Source: Cryptomeria japonica (lineage: Eukaryota; Streptophyta; Pinopsida; Cupressales; Cupressaceae). From it: a stretch of 64,000 nucleotides of DNA. The DNA lies in contig NC_081410.1 in NCBI RefSeq assembly GCF_030272615.1, positions 566,513,152 through 566,577,151 on the forward strand, in the 5' to 3' direction. Position 1 is the first letter of the stretch. Every line of letters starts with the position of its first letter. Position numbers and translations under genes: made by a program. This document shows positions 45,311 to 58,410 of this stretch, piece after piece. A model generated the notes under the pieces. That model was not told the origin of the DNA and ran no database searches. It worked only from the letters and a program-made list of their open reading frames with translations.

Positions 45311-46330
45311 TAATGCCCCGTCAAGAAACTCTAAAGGAAACTACTACAAACACTCGAAAAGAGTGCAAATCATTTTTTTAATAAGAACACACTAATGCAG
45401 AAGACATACATTGCAATAGAAGTTGCACTAGCGAAAAACTTAAAATAAAATCCTAAAAGGTTTCCAATGAAGATTACTCGATTAATCCAATGAAGATTAA
45501 GGTGCATTAATCCAATTAACATTGAGATTGATTAAACCTACTCATGATAGAATAATTAAATTCCACAAGAGATTAAACTAAGCATGAATGAATATATTCA
45601 TCTATCATTTGTTACATTACATTGCTAAATCTACATTCATCATAATCCATATTACTGCATTTAAATTAATAACTTCATACATACAATTAAGATTAATATC
45701 ACCTAAATTACATTATAGAATTTGACCATAATACCATTCATACATCCAAAATTAAAAGGAATCAGATGAACACATACACCATACAACACCAATTGATATC
45801 AAAGTTCACCCCTAATGGGCTACATCTTCGGGTCCGCTTCAAGTGCATGACCCTTATAATAAATAAAAGATGAAAAATACATAAAGTTTACATCAATTAC
45901 AACCTTCCATCAAGGCGTACATAAACAAATAATACAACCAACCACATAAGGGTCCAAGATATACATGAATGATCTGAGAAGAACAAAAGGATCCATTTAA
46001 AACATGGAATGGAGTAAATACAAAAATAACAACTAGAGCGCATGCAAAGCTAATCCATCGCAAGAAGGCACGAACAAAATACCTAATGGAAAGTTGCACT
46101 ACCACCCGACCATGTGGCCCAAAAAGGAACCACCCCTCTGTGCTAGGAGATAGAACTAAGGCCCTCAAGTAAGCCATAATAAAGAATCACATAGTCTCAC
46201 ATGTACATAAAGCACTCACCCAATACATAATCATACAAGAATGACTCTCACAAGAGTGCTCCAAGTAAAGCCAACACATGACTATACACTAGTGAACATA
46301 AGGTAGGAGTGTCATCGCATAGCTGGTATG

Positions 46331-46413
46331 GGTTACCCTGGTAGGCCTCCGTAGGTCCCGACCCCCATCCTGGGTTACCCTGGTAGACTCTGCTGAACCT
46401 CTGGCCCCCATCC
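46331..46413 (+). repeat. ~42-bp tandem repeat
   Basis: Two units starting GGGTTACCCTGGTAG and ending CCCCCATCC; a related unit occurs at 46607-46640 in the dispersed repeat. Confidence 0.6.
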
Positions 46414-46577
46414 ATGTCTCTTGCGAACCCAACAAACCTTTCATTAGGACAAGGTAGTTGGTTTGCCATTCCAGACCTTCCCATTGCATCCTGAGTCTAT
46501 ACTAGCACTCAACCAAGAGAGGGGCACAATTTATTTTGATTAATGTTTGTAAAACCCAACCCCCCATTTTTTAATTA

Positions 46578-47310
46578 AGTTATCACTTATTACTCAACTT
46601 TCGATGGGTTACCCTGCTACCTCTTTGGGCATGACCCCCACTTCATAGCCACTATTCCTTATGACACTACACAACCTCCAATGAACCCCAAGGAAAATCA
46701 CAAAAGCCAACTAACATTACGAGTTTAAAAAAACAAAATTGAGGGATAATATGATTAAACAAACCTTCTACCATGGTTAGATCAATTGGAGGTGTGAAAC
46801 GAACAACTGGTCTATCCAAAAAACAAGACCAAAACCCAAATAAAGCACATGTATGACCACAACCAAAACTTAACGAAATCAACTTGCACAATAAACTGAT
46901 ATTCAACAACATGCAATCATTGCATGAGAATGACTTTACCAAATCAACAGCAAAAATTCACCAATCAGAGTAAACACTCAAACAAATCTACTTGCACTCT
47001 AAATCATCCATGTTAAGGAATCATAACAATCACTCAAAATATACTTAAAATCTAAGGTCAACTAATTGCAACTATTTCAATAACTGACTCTTTCATGATA
47101 ATAAAATCCACATTAAAGAATAATCATTTCAATTTAAGACAATTTGGCTATAACAAATGCCATTTGAATTCGAATTTCAAATTAATGACAATAACATTTA
47201 AAATACTTTTGAAAACTAAATTCAATATTTATATCAAAATAATATTTTCCAAATTAAAACCATTTTGACTAACAAAAATTGATGGTTATTCCTATACCCT
47301 TTGTTTCCAA
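46578..47310 (+). repeat. Third copy of the dispersed repeat
   Basis: Homologous to 14928-15780 and 60836-61690, with an internal deletion of about 160 bp. Independent of the large duplication because the flanks differ. Confidence 0.75.
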
Positions 47311-47330
47311 CCTCCTTGAACAATGAGATA

Positions 47331-47472
47331 CCTTTCCTTTGAAAGTCCACATTTCATCTGACTGTGCCTACTACCTTATCTAGTGCTGCACATAAGACCC
47401 TCTTTCCTATGAAAGTCCACATTTGAACTTCAATTGTGTCTAATGCCTCGTCCAGTGCTATGGAAAGAATCC
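47331..47472 (+). repeat. ~70-bp tandem duplication
   Basis: Two diverged units beginning CTTTCC(T/A)(T/A)TGAAAGTCCACATTT. Confidence 0.6.
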
Positions 47473-50400
47473 CTCCTTTACTAGGTACAAATCACCATCA
47501 AAAATGAGTGCACCGACAAAAAAAGCTATCCCCCATTTCTCCTTGAAGGGACACATAATGTCAAGCCCCCTCTTTTCTTAAAGGGCACAAATGGAAAAGA
47601 ATGTGCTTCTCCTATTTTCTATAGGGTCAAAAATAGAAAAGAATATGCTTCTCATGCATGAATCACCCCTAAGAAAGAAGGTAACTCCGGATAATATGTC
47701 CTTTGCCTCCATTTCATCTAACCTCTAATATGACTTGTTTAAAAAAGGTATTCCTCATCTTTTTTTGTTCACCACCTTCAATGTAGTGGTTTCATCTTCA
47801 ATCCTTCAAGTGAAGTTCTCAAGTTGAATAACCATAAAAAAATGTTTTGTTTTAGAAAAGAAACATTTAGGGTCTACCTCAAATAATGAAGTTGCAAAAT
47901 ATTTATTGTCTTCAGATGGACAGGTAAATGAATGCATGCATCATAAAAGATGAAAGTCAGCCCATAAAAAATGAGGTCATGCTGAAAATAGAAAACCCCA
48001 CACAAAGGGTCTTGCTTGCCAAACAAATTGTTGTGTTAGTAGATTAAAATAACTTTCAACACAATCTATATCAACATAATTTATCCTGCTAAGGAAATAT
48101 GGCAATCCCTCCAAATCTATAGATGAAAAGACAAGACAAAGCAATATCATCATGGTAGGAAAGACAAAATGAGGCCTCTAAATGGTGCATCTTGCACAAA
48201 TGAAATATTATGCTCTATAGATCACAATACATAGATCTGCATGTTGTGTCCAACCAAGGTAGATTTTCCACATCACAATGAGAAGGATTTGTACAACGGA
48301 ACAAGGAAATTTTTCACCAAGGTTTCTGCATAGGAAAATATCTGGTTTTTGTATCATTGTGTTGCTACATTATATGCAACATGAAAATGAGAAAAATGAT
48401 ACCATACAACCTATACAACACCTTTCTTAGAGGAATTTGATAATAATGGATAGAACAAATGCCTTTCTGAGGCTCATTGAAACAAAGAAATACTACTCCA
48501 TTTGTTAGATTAAAGAAACCACTGCTGATTTCTTTTCTTCATAAGTTTTGAGCTTTCTAAAAGATGCAAAAAACCCTTATTATTAATGAACTAGAATTTT
48601 TCATGTGGTCGGTAGGAAAAATAAATGGCACCAACTGGTAATCAACCATGCACTTACTTCTCTGATGATAAATGATTGCATGCAAGATCTACAATTGCAA
48701 CTGGAAAAAAATATACAACACAACTTCAATAGAGACAACATAACTTCATGTAGGGATACTACATGATAAATGATAAATGATAAATGATGTCATACACACA
48801 CCTTTAATAGAGACAACACAATTACATGTAGAGATACTACATGCCTTTAGAAATAAATTTGTAGCCATTGATTAAGAAAATAGACAGACTTTCTGCACAC
48901 AGGTTGGACTCAATGAAAATAATTCTTTCATGCAGATTTATATGTGAGATGGTTCAAAGAAAACACACAATATAGAGTAAAAGCAAGTTGCATACGTAAA
49001 ATTAACCAAACTTCCAATCTAACCAAATTCAATTCTGACACTATGCAAGAATTATTAGGATCTACTAGATAGAATATTGATACTAGTTGGTGCATATGAG
49101 ACTATCATGTATGTCTTATAAGTTAACCAAATAAAAATTGATACAGAAATGGAATATGTGGATAAAGGAAAATATACCACTAATACGTACAATTACAATA
49201 GATTAACATATATATAATTTTAATGAGATCAACTACCTCCTAGAATTGTGGTAATGTAGTCTAAGAATCGACATGTAATTCATCTAAGACTAGTGACACA
49301 CAAAATTATAGTTGTAAGAATGAAATGAAATGTGCATAAGCAATCTTATCCCCTTAAAAGATTATCTAGAAGATGGAGTAATCTACACTAACAAACCAGA
49401 CTCAAAACCTTTACAAAAAGTATTTACCAAAAATAAAATTATTATAATGTTATGATTATCTTACTAATGAAAAAGGAAAAATAAAAGAACATCCACTCAC
49501 AAGAGCTCCTTATAAGTATTCTCAATATAAATAACCTTTATGTAGCAATCAACTCTAGACAAACCATATAATGAGTACACAGGTATTTCATGGTAATAGG
49601 TACCCAATTTATGTTACTTATCAACTATATTACATTTGTATTCATGTGCTCATTCCTAGTTGTGATCACATTATTATCTTTTAGATCTTCCTTTTAAAGA
49701 TTCAGATATTTCCTTGAACTACAATTGCAAAAGTATTCCTAAAGAAATACAAGAAATTTTTTAAGATGTTGGTTAGAAAAAATGATGAATCTAAATATTC
49801 ATCTGTCTCCATGTATTCATCCATCTTTCTTATATTCAATAATTTTTTAATTCTTTTAGCTTCAACAAATGATTTAGGGCTTGAATCTTATGTAGAGTGG
49901 ATGGTTTTGATTCATTTTCCTACAACATGGAAATTTCTATACAAAGTCCATTCCTTTTCTTCTTTTCTACTTCATATAACAAATGAGAGAAACTCTCAAA
50001 TGAAATCAAATCTAAGTGGATTGAGATGCACATTTGATCTCACACATTCATCATTCGGAACCAACACTTGATCTTGTACCATTGAAAAATATTCAATTTC
50101 AAAGAACCTGGGAGCCTAAGGGAACTAGAGTAGCAAGTTATCTATTAAAATATATTAATTCATTGAGATGTGTTAAAATAAATATTTTAATTTCAAAATA
50201 TTTTAGAATATAACAATTAATAGGAGGAAAGGTTGTTGGAATCAAAATTTGAGTTGGATCACTCAAGATAACTTCGAGGGGATAGATGAGGTGTAAATTA
50301 AAAAGAAACAAGAGTTAAAAAAAAATTAGCTATTATTTTGTGAATAATATATCTTCCTTTGTAATGGCATGTACAAGTTCCTCTTAAGAGATATCAAGCT

Positions 50401-50925
50401 AGAAAAACTCCCCAATGCTACTCATCAAACCTAGAAAAGGGAAAGGATCTCCAACATCAATAGGTAATGTAGTCACTAGTGTGCTAGAGATCTCCCTTCC
50501 ACGTTTAGGATTATTTAAAAACATATTCACTAAAAAAAACATTGGTCCATATAGAGTGGCTTCTTATTAGGTATAAGTCACTCAAATTGGATCTCTTAAA
50601 TGCATAGCAATATTCCTTTGATTTCTTCTTCATGTCTCTATTTCCAAAGATAACTCCATACTATATCTTCCTCTCATTTTCTTCCAAGGAATGCTTTAGC
50701 TTATGTAATTTAGTAATAAACAAATTAATTTGTCCAAACCATCTCTCTTACAAAGACAATCTAATTATTCCACTCCAAAATATCCATTAGCCCCTTATTC
50801 TCAAAAAAAATGACCAGATATATGTGATATTTCTTTATTTCATCTATGACTTGATTTAAATTTTATACTTCAACAAGTATCTTAAATTTAGTGTTGCTAA
50901 TGTATATGTCCCCTTTGTCGGCATA

Positions 50926-51022
50926 TTGCATTAGAATAAGTTGCATATAATAGTTTGTTGGTTGCATACCATAGTTATAGAGCTAGTTGATCAGTTTTAA
51001 AACTATTTGTATTGCCATGAGT
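50926..51022 (+). repeat. Direct repeat, left copy of a possible small LTR pair
   Basis: About 95 bp (ATTGCATTAGAATAAGTTGC ... ACTATTTGTATTGC) matching 51985-52080. The right copy is preceded by a purine-rich AAGGGGAGAATAG, as a polypurine tract would be. A ~1-kb degenerate LTR element is possible but unproven. Confidence 0.4.
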
Positions 51023-51537
51023 TTTTGCAATCCGATTGTATAGTCATTTGAGGCCAAGAACTGTTCCAGAGAGGTGAGATTGCCTCATTGTATGCTATTG
51101 GTTAAAGTATTAAACAGATACATAAGGAGTTGTGTTTTTATTTTTGAAGGTATATGGGTCCATCATTAGTTGAAATCAATATTCTCCTTTTTTAGCTACG
51201 GTTATGCATATCTCAAACATTACTTATACTTTCAAAGACATCCGTGTTACTCATGGCACAACCTTCAAAGTCTCATTTGAAACACCAAATGGATAAAGTT
51301 TTAAAATATCATTGAAGGTTGGAGGCAATAGAGGTAGGAGGTGTTTTATCATCCCAAGCTATCTTCTATCTTACAGACTATTCATTGCATGAGAAGCACC
51401 CTTTTTGTCACCCTAAACAAAAGTGGGAACTTGGCATTATATGTCCCTTCAAGGAGGAAGCAGGCGATATTTCTTGTGAGTGCACTTGGTGTATTCACAT
51501 TTGGTTGGAGATCATACAATACTTGAGGAGGCATCAA

Positions 51538-51766
51538 ACACACTTTGAGGTGATGTGGATGTTCAAAGGAAAAGTGTCTCGAGTGCACACATTTTGTTGG
51601 TGATTTGTACAATAGAGGAGGGATTGTTTGCATAGCACTATAGGAAGCATTATATGCACTCAAAGGAGATGTGGAATTTCAAAGGATGGTTTCTCATTTG
51701 CAACACTATTGGAGGTATTACACGCACTCAAACGAGATATGGAATTTCAGAGGAAATGTGTCTTAT
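51538..51766 (+). repeat. ~69-bp tandem repeat, two clear units and one diverged
   Basis: Units at 51628-51697 and 51698-51766 (CACTCAAA(G/C)GAGATGTGGAATTTC core), with a more diverged copy near 51538. Confidence 0.65.
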
Positions 51767-51984
51767 TATGCATGGAGGGTGGGAACGTTTTATGTTATCT
51801 CATGTTGTGTGAATGGTTGGAAGTTTTATAGTCAAGAGATCGACCAATGCAATCAGTTTGATGTTTCCTAGGTGAGCAAGGAAGATTGGTTAAGGTGCTT
51901 CATCAAAGTCTCCAGAAGGATTGTGTTAAACCTCGCAATCTTCCACTTTTGTTCAAACTAATTTAATAAGGGGAGAATAGTGGT

Positions 51985-52080
51985 GTATTGCATTTGAATA
52001 ACTTGCATACAACAGTTTATTTGTTACGTATGACAATTCAGGAGTTAGTTGACCAATTTTAATAGTATTTGTATTGCTTA
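51985..52080 (+). repeat. Direct repeat, right copy of a possible small LTR pair
   Basis: Begins TGTATTGCATTTGAATAAC; partner of 50926-51022. Confidence 0.4.
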
Positions 52081-53369
52081 TAAAAAACCTTACATTGCAA
52101 ATTTGATTTTATTTGAATTCTTGATCAATAGTATTAATTTCTAATTTTGGATTTTCTCCTTTTGTGCTCTCACTCGTAACATTTATTTATTGTAAATTTA
52201 TCCTTAGAATTCTATTGAGAACTCTTGGTACAAAAATATTACACGTGACAAATAGATAGGTTTTTTTGTTTGTGAAAAATGGTAGGGACATTGATACTAG
52301 GTATATAGTTGATATATGTGACAATAGAGTAAAGGAAATTACATATAGAATCCAATGATTACTATGATGTACAAACCTCTTAAATCTTACAAATCAAGGG
52401 TGAGAAAACCCCATAAACTTTGTAGGATCATAACTTCAAGTTGATAGGCTATAATAAAATACTTAAACAGAGTAAATAACCATGAATCCTCACCAAATAT
52501 TATTTAATAGATTCTAGATTCATGATCAAGTATAATTTCTTGGTAAGATTGAAAGGATTAAAAATGAAAATGTTTGATATTACACCAACCTTAACTAGAA
52601 TCTAGGATGAGTCTCGCCAAACATATTCAAAATTAAAAATTGAGAGGTCTAAAGGTCTTGACAATAGCCAATGCACTACACATGACCAAAAACATTGGAA
52701 AGACGTGTAGGTGTGTGACATTGTCTATAAGTCAACTCACAAGATTATAAAATGGCTTCTTTAAAACAAAATGATGAGCTCTCACTTGTCCTTTGATAGA
52801 GGTAAATGGAAAGATGAATAGAAGATAGAAATAAAACATTACCTATGAAGATCATAATCCAAGAGAATAAAATTATTTTATGGAGCTAGGTTTTATACAA
52901 ATGATCTATTTAGATGGATCCTAACTAGTGGAATGTAGATGAAAAGAAGGAATAAAGGAAAGTAGACCAAAAGAAAGTAGATGATAAAAAAAAAAAGAGA
53001 AAGTGTTTCAATCACTAGAGTGAATAGACTCAACAATAACACAATAGGTTAAAACGAAATCACACATTTTTATTAACTATAAAGAGATTCACAAGAAAAA
53101 GAGATACAATTTTCCTAAGGGTTGAAACTAAAAGGAATGGTAAGGTTTCCGCCAAAAATATCCAATAATCCTCGTTAGCTCATTGTACATTATCAAATAG
53201 CTAACCCTCATAATAATTGGCCCTTCTCCACTAAAATAAATGCATATATAACATTTGCATCAACCCTTTAATGGTAAAATGGTAGGTCAATAATATTTTT
53301 ATAATATGAAAGGGTTTTTTTATTTTTATTTTCCATCATTATAATTCAGAAATAAATAAGACTCCTCGA

Positions 53370-53861
53370 CATCTTTAATTTGATATTGTATTGACAAAGC
53401 TTGTTCTATTGTTGTAGAGAAAACAAACAAAGATATATGACGAGTTTAACATCGTTTCTTTAAATTAATTATTTACTAAATTTAAACAATAAATATAACA
53501 ATAACAAAAATTTGATCATTATTTAACATTTAATAATCTATTTGTCCAAACTTTTAAAAATATCTTTTAAAAGCACCTTGCACTCAACACATTTTCTCAT
53601 ACATTTATTTACATTTTAATTAGAAACGAATAAGACTCCCCATCATCTTTAATTAAATATTTGCGCTTCCATATTATTCCATAGATTACTGCAAGGACAG
53701 CAAGCAAAGGTACATGGGAATTCGTGTTTATTTACACTGTTTGACTGAGAATAAATGAGTGGCAGATGGCTGCGATGGCGTAAGCAAATTATTCGCGATG
53801 TTTACACAACAAATTGAATAGCAATAAAAAATACTGTAAACAGATATATCTTAAATATCAG
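53370..53861 (-). repeat. 3' flank of the second pectinesterase gene, inverted copy of 774-1340
   Basis: Reverse complement matches the flank of the left gene, including the internal duplication and the AATAAA hexamer at 53727-53732. Confidence 0.75.
53727..53732 (-). terminator. Putative poly(A) signal of the complete pectinesterase gene
   Basis: AATAAA on the minus strand, about 130 bp after the stop; conserved in the paralogue (904-909). Confidence 0.4.
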
Positions 53862-55684
53862 TTACAAGCCTGAAGTATAAGCGACTCCTGTAGCTAGAAT
53901 CCATGAGGTCCCAGAGATTAATTGAGCAACTGTGAACTTGGCGGCTTCAGTGGCACTGCTGATCACATGAAACCCAGGCCAATTCACACGTTTTGACGTT
54001 CCTGCGCCACCTCCGGTGTTGCTGTATTCCCCGTAGTATAACGTGCTGAGAGCGAAATTGCCGTCCCATTCCAACCAACCAGCAGGGTCTATGTGATCGC
54101 CCAGAGTGGATTGCATAAACACAGTGCGAGAGTATTCCCTCCACGGCCTCCCCAGGTATGTCTTGATGGATCCTTTCACAGCTTCGAGATCAGAAGACGC
54201 TGACACTACGCAATTCTGGACGGAAATTCCGGTGTTTTCATTAGGATCTGTTCTTGCCTGGGCAGTGATTGTGTTGATCTGGTTGCTCATGGGACGTCGG
54301 GCGATGATATTGCTGTTCTGGATGACGACCGCAGCGTTGCCGAAGATGAAATCCACGGTGCCGTAGATATCAACTTCGCGGTAGAATTGGCGGAGGGAGT
54401 AGACATACAAAGTGTCTTGGTAGCCTTTGATGCTGCACCGGTACACGGCCGACTGGTCAGACCCCACTCGAAGTGCCACGGCCTGGTGCTTCTCCGCCCC
54501 TGCCGTGTTCTCGAACGTCATATCTCTTGCCACGAATCCATTGCCAGAAACAGCTGCAAGTGCACACAAAAACACACAAATACAAAATCAATCACAAAAT
54601 TCATTTGGGCGAATTCTAAACTACTATCTCGTGGTTTTGAAGTCTTACCCACAGTTGCAGTTTTGAAGGTAGTGACGCCGTCTTGGACGCTCTTGCTTCC
54701 AGTCACAACAGTTTTATCCTTGCCGTCTCCCACCAACATCAAATTGGTTATCTTGTTGGATATGTCGATGGTCTCCTTGTAAGTTCCCGCCTTAATGTAG
54801 ATGATATATCTCTTGCTGCTCTGCTCAGGCACAGCGTTGATTGCTTCGGCGATTGTTCGGTAATTGCCGGAACCGTCTTGGGCTACCACAGCATTCGCTT
54901 GGCTGGCCGGGCTTGAGGCCTGCAATAGCTTGCGATCTCCCGCTGACAGCCATTCGGGAAATCCATCTTTACTTTCACGGCCACGGTGGGAATGGAAATC
55001 TCCGTTGTTTAAAGATAGCAGGCGGCGGTTGTTAATGGTCGTGGGAGGCAAAGTGGAGAGCTTGAACATGGAGAGCGAGTTGCTCACTAATTCTGACAAA
55101 TTAACGGCTCTGGACGACAGGAGAGCCCTGATGGGATTGGTGGCACTCAAATTGAGATCACGAAATCCGTTCAAGCAGGTTTCCTGGTTTGTCAGAGCTG
55201 CACTCAACCAAATGGGGGAGTCTGTGTCTAAGGAACCGTTGTTCGAGCAGACGTTGAGACGATCGATGGTATCTTCGAAGAGCTCCAAACAATCTTGCCA
55301 GGCCGCGCGCTCTCTTTCATTCATCACATTGTTTTGGAGAGTGAGGGCGAACTCGTGGGCTTTCTGAGCCCTTTGCAAGCTCATTTGAAAAGCGAAGTTA
55401 GTGAGATCGTCAAGCTTGGCGGTCTGATAAGCAGGATAGGAAGCCATGGACGAGATACATCGCTCGGGATAACGGGCTTTGCTACACGCCGAGCTCGCCA
55501 CTTTGGAGACCGTTCTCCAAGCATGACGATGATGATGAGCGATGTAGTTTGAGCCCACAGAAGCACTGACTGCCACAAACACGAGTGCGGCCACAACGAG
55601 AATTGACGTCAGAGCAACTACCACGCCTCTGCTTTTCGAATTTTCTGCTTTCTCTTCATCAACTCTGGCATAACCAATCTTCAT
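53862..55684 (-). CDS. Pectinesterase with PMEI pro-region (complete, two exons)
   Basis: Exon 1 is 54649-55684, the 95-bp intron 54554-54648 (GTAAGACT...TTGCAG), exon 2 53862-54553; 575 residues. Cell-wall enzyme that demethylesterifies homogalacturonan. Short cytosolic N-terminus and one membrane segment or signal anchor (about 20-43). Inhibitor-like pro-domain with four Cys (67, 76, 132, 170). Two possible subtilase cleavage motifs, RRLL (220-223) and RKLL (251-254). Catalytic domain from about 262 with G-x-Y-x-E (300-304), QAVAL (369-373), QDTL (391-394), DFIFGNA (413-419) and LGRPW (479-483). Catalytic Asp 392 and 413 and Arg 481 are present. Length and layout fit type-I plant enzymes. 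No defects seen; the splice sites restore the conserved ATVAVSGNGF junction. Confidence 0.96.
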
Positions 55685-55813
55685 TTTTGTTAAGCCAATG
55701 CTTCTGTTGTTTCACAGGCGAGGACAGAATTCGAATTGTAAGAAAGCAAGCTTAAAGCTTCCTGGGAGAAATGTAATGGATGGTTTGAATCTCCAATGTG
55801 CCAAGCGTCGCAC

Positions 55814-55819
55814 TTTATA
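55814..55819 (-). promoter_or_regulatory. TATA box of the pectinesterase gene
   Basis: TATAAA on the minus strand within CATCTTATAAAGTGCG, about 130 bp before the ATG, giving a predicted 5' UTR of about 100 nt. Confidence 0.6.
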
Positions 55820-58410
55820 AGATGGGATTCCGTGACATAGTTGTAATCTACCGGGAATTGGACAATCAGTATCGAAACGATAACTCCGGTGGTGCCATGA
55901 AATTCTTATTCTCTTTTACGTAGCCAATTGCTTGTCGTAGATTTCCTTTTTCTCTTTTACTTCAATCTAAACTCTATTATTGTCAAATACAGCAGCTACG
56001 AGAACCAAGTATTCGACAGAATCTCGTGCCGCATAAAATTAAGAGTAGCATTCAGCGTTGATTTCTCATTGCGTTTGCACTGCATCATCGCCTACTTGGA
56101 TTGAAAAAGCCTACAACAAGTTTGCAATATAGTTATATTCCATCAAGTAATTCGTACAAGACTCTCTGTAATCAAGTTGACCATAGGTTAAGCATGTTAG
56201 CAGCCAGTTTAAAATCATGCTTTCCTTATACCATAATTTGCCCTAATTATGTCATGGAAGGGCTTATCGATCAGAAAGTTCTTTCCTTAAACAGTTATTT
56301 TCCTTATAAAGTTATTGGTCAGCGCACGACTGCGTATACAGTTTTTTTCGTCAGCATAAATTAGGAAAGCAAAAATGTGTTGAACACTATAGACGAAATT
56401 CCTTTGACAGTTCACACTTCTGGATTCTGTTTACTTTTTCATCTCTATCGATTAGGTTGAATAGTATAAGGGAAATTTCCTCGACTGCGTTAGAAACACA
56501 AATTCTATTTGATCGTATTTCTTAAATAGCTCTTCTTATCATAAAGCCACAGCTGAGATGTACAGTTATGTGAATCTATAAATCAGACGACTTCAACCAT
56601 TTGAATGATTCATAAATCAAGATAAGATTCTTCAACTTCGACTATTTGATTCATAAATAAGATAAGATTTCAGTTACATTAGATGTATCAGGTTTTGGAT
56701 GATTCAAATCATAACAGTTTATTAAGTGGAAAATTGGCTATGTCTTGGAAGATTTATTATTACATATGGAAAAAATCTAATAGATGGGTTGAAGTTAAAT
56801 TAAAAAGAAAAATTGTCTTTCAATTTAAGAGCAATTTAAGAGTAAGTAGTCTCAATGGGGAAGACATCATTTTATGAATAAAGAAAAGGAACGGTTTGTT
56901 ATTGCCGCAATCATTTTGATCATTTTGAACGTGAACATTTCAAGAAGAAGAAATATATAACAAACCCTTCCGCCTATCGGTTGCTTGTTGCACCACAAAA
57001 CTGTGCGGCTGCTAGTTCGATTCGTATTTAATAGTCTCAAGTTATATACGTCAGAAAAAACTTGTTGTACTGACTTGCTCATTAGTAATATGTATGTCAC
57101 TCAAGAGCGTAACATCGTATTTAATGATAATGGATTTCAATAGAGTACACATGGATAAAGACTTGGCATAGAAAAAATGACAAAGGAATGATCGTATTTT
57201 AAGAATCTTATGAAAAATAAAATTAAGAATGAGGATAAGATTAAAGACCAATATTTGACTAGATTGCTTGTGGGTTTAACTCAAATGAAAGCAGAAAATT
57301 ATCATTTCAAACTCTTAGGATGATCATAATTAAATATTTAATTTATTAAGTAGATAAATGAAAATAAGAAGTTTCTAAATAAAAGATAAATTTAACTTGC
57401 GAGAAGATAATTATGAATTATTTAATTAATTTAATAGATTTATCAATGAGGAAGTTGCTAAGTTTGCCTTTATATACTCAACAATGATATGGAGTAGTAA
57501 AAATGATGCATAGGACACGTCAAGAAAACATTAAATAAATGATTAAGGCATGCAATGATCAAGACAAATAATGATGAGAATAAATTAATATAATAACTTA
57601 TTTGATTAATAGAAAGTTTAACTAAAACCTTATAAAGGATATCTTCTCGAAGAACCACAGTGAAAAAAGAAACCACCACCTAAGAATATGATATTTTTTG
57701 GGAAATAATCATATAAACATATTTAAAAAGAGAAAATAAGGAAATTTGATAATAAGGGTTCAAAATGCATCCTTTTTTCATATAGTAAATCTAATGATTA
57801 TATGATCTTAAGGAGAAAAGAATTTATATGTAGAGATGTCTTTTGTAAGAGTCTAACATTCTAATTTTTCATCATATTGATCTAATAGAATACAAAAATA
57901 ATAGTGATACATAATCATATTTACTCAAAAAGTTTGAGATAAAACAATACAATATTAACGAATCAATAAAAGAACAAGAAGGATTGGATTATCCAAATTC
58001 AATATCATTATCTAGTACACTAATATAATGAGAAAGGAAAACGCCCATCAAATCATCAGGCTACAAGTTTAGTTATGCATTAATAATATTTTTTCTACAT
58101 GTGCTCATGAATTAATCTTTTATAAGGAACAAATAATAAAGAAAAATGATAAAGTGCTATTGATCAAGAGATGGATTTAACTCATCAAAATAAAGATATT
58201 TTTTCTCCATGTTCCCATGAATTAATTTTTGCTAAGGAAGAAATAATAAAAGAAAAATGGTAAAGTGCTATTGATCAAGAGATGGATTTAATTCATCAAA
58301 ATAATACACAAGAAATGGTATCATTATTTTCTGGTAAAGAAGATGTCAATTATAAATGGGTACCCAAAATTATCATAATCTTAACATGTCCTTATTTTTT
58401 ATTTAATTAT
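55820..58410. other. Pectinesterase upstream region and AT-rich spacer
   Basis: No other gene is seen. Short degenerate repeats near 56580-56670 and a 110-bp tandem duplication at 58087-58306. Confidence 0.55.
58087..58306 (+). repeat. 110-bp tandem duplication
   Basis: Unit 1 58087-58196 and unit 2 58197-58306, both starting TATTTTTTCT(A/C)CATGT and ending ...CATCAAAATAA; about 88-90% alike by eye. Ends just before duplication copy B. Confidence 0.8.

Larger units (their letters stand above)
42672..46577. other. AT-rich flank to the right of the 16-kb element
   Basis: Continuation of the DNA into which the 16-kb element inserted; corresponding copy-B sequence is outside the window. No gene seen. 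Contains a fold-back repeat (43545-43805), a possible primer-binding site (45297-45310) and a short tandem repeat (46331-46413). Confidence 0.6.
47473..53360. other. Long AT-rich intergenic region
   Basis: No convincing gene. The largest neutral frame (49766-50071, 101 codons) has no recognised domain. Small repeats: (ATGATAA)n near 48766, an ~80-bp repeat near 48730-48840, and the repeats listed separately at 50926-52080. Confidence 0.5.

Noticed and set aside
49766-50071. 101-codon open frame
   Set aside because: No recognisable domain, AT-rich composition like its surroundings, no promoter or splice signals.
51319-51603. 94-codon open frame
   Set aside because: Overlaps a tandem repeat and a possible degenerate element; no family recognised.
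54106-55552. Plus-strand frames opposite the complete pectinesterase gene
   Set aside because: Antisense shadows of a well-supported coding gene.
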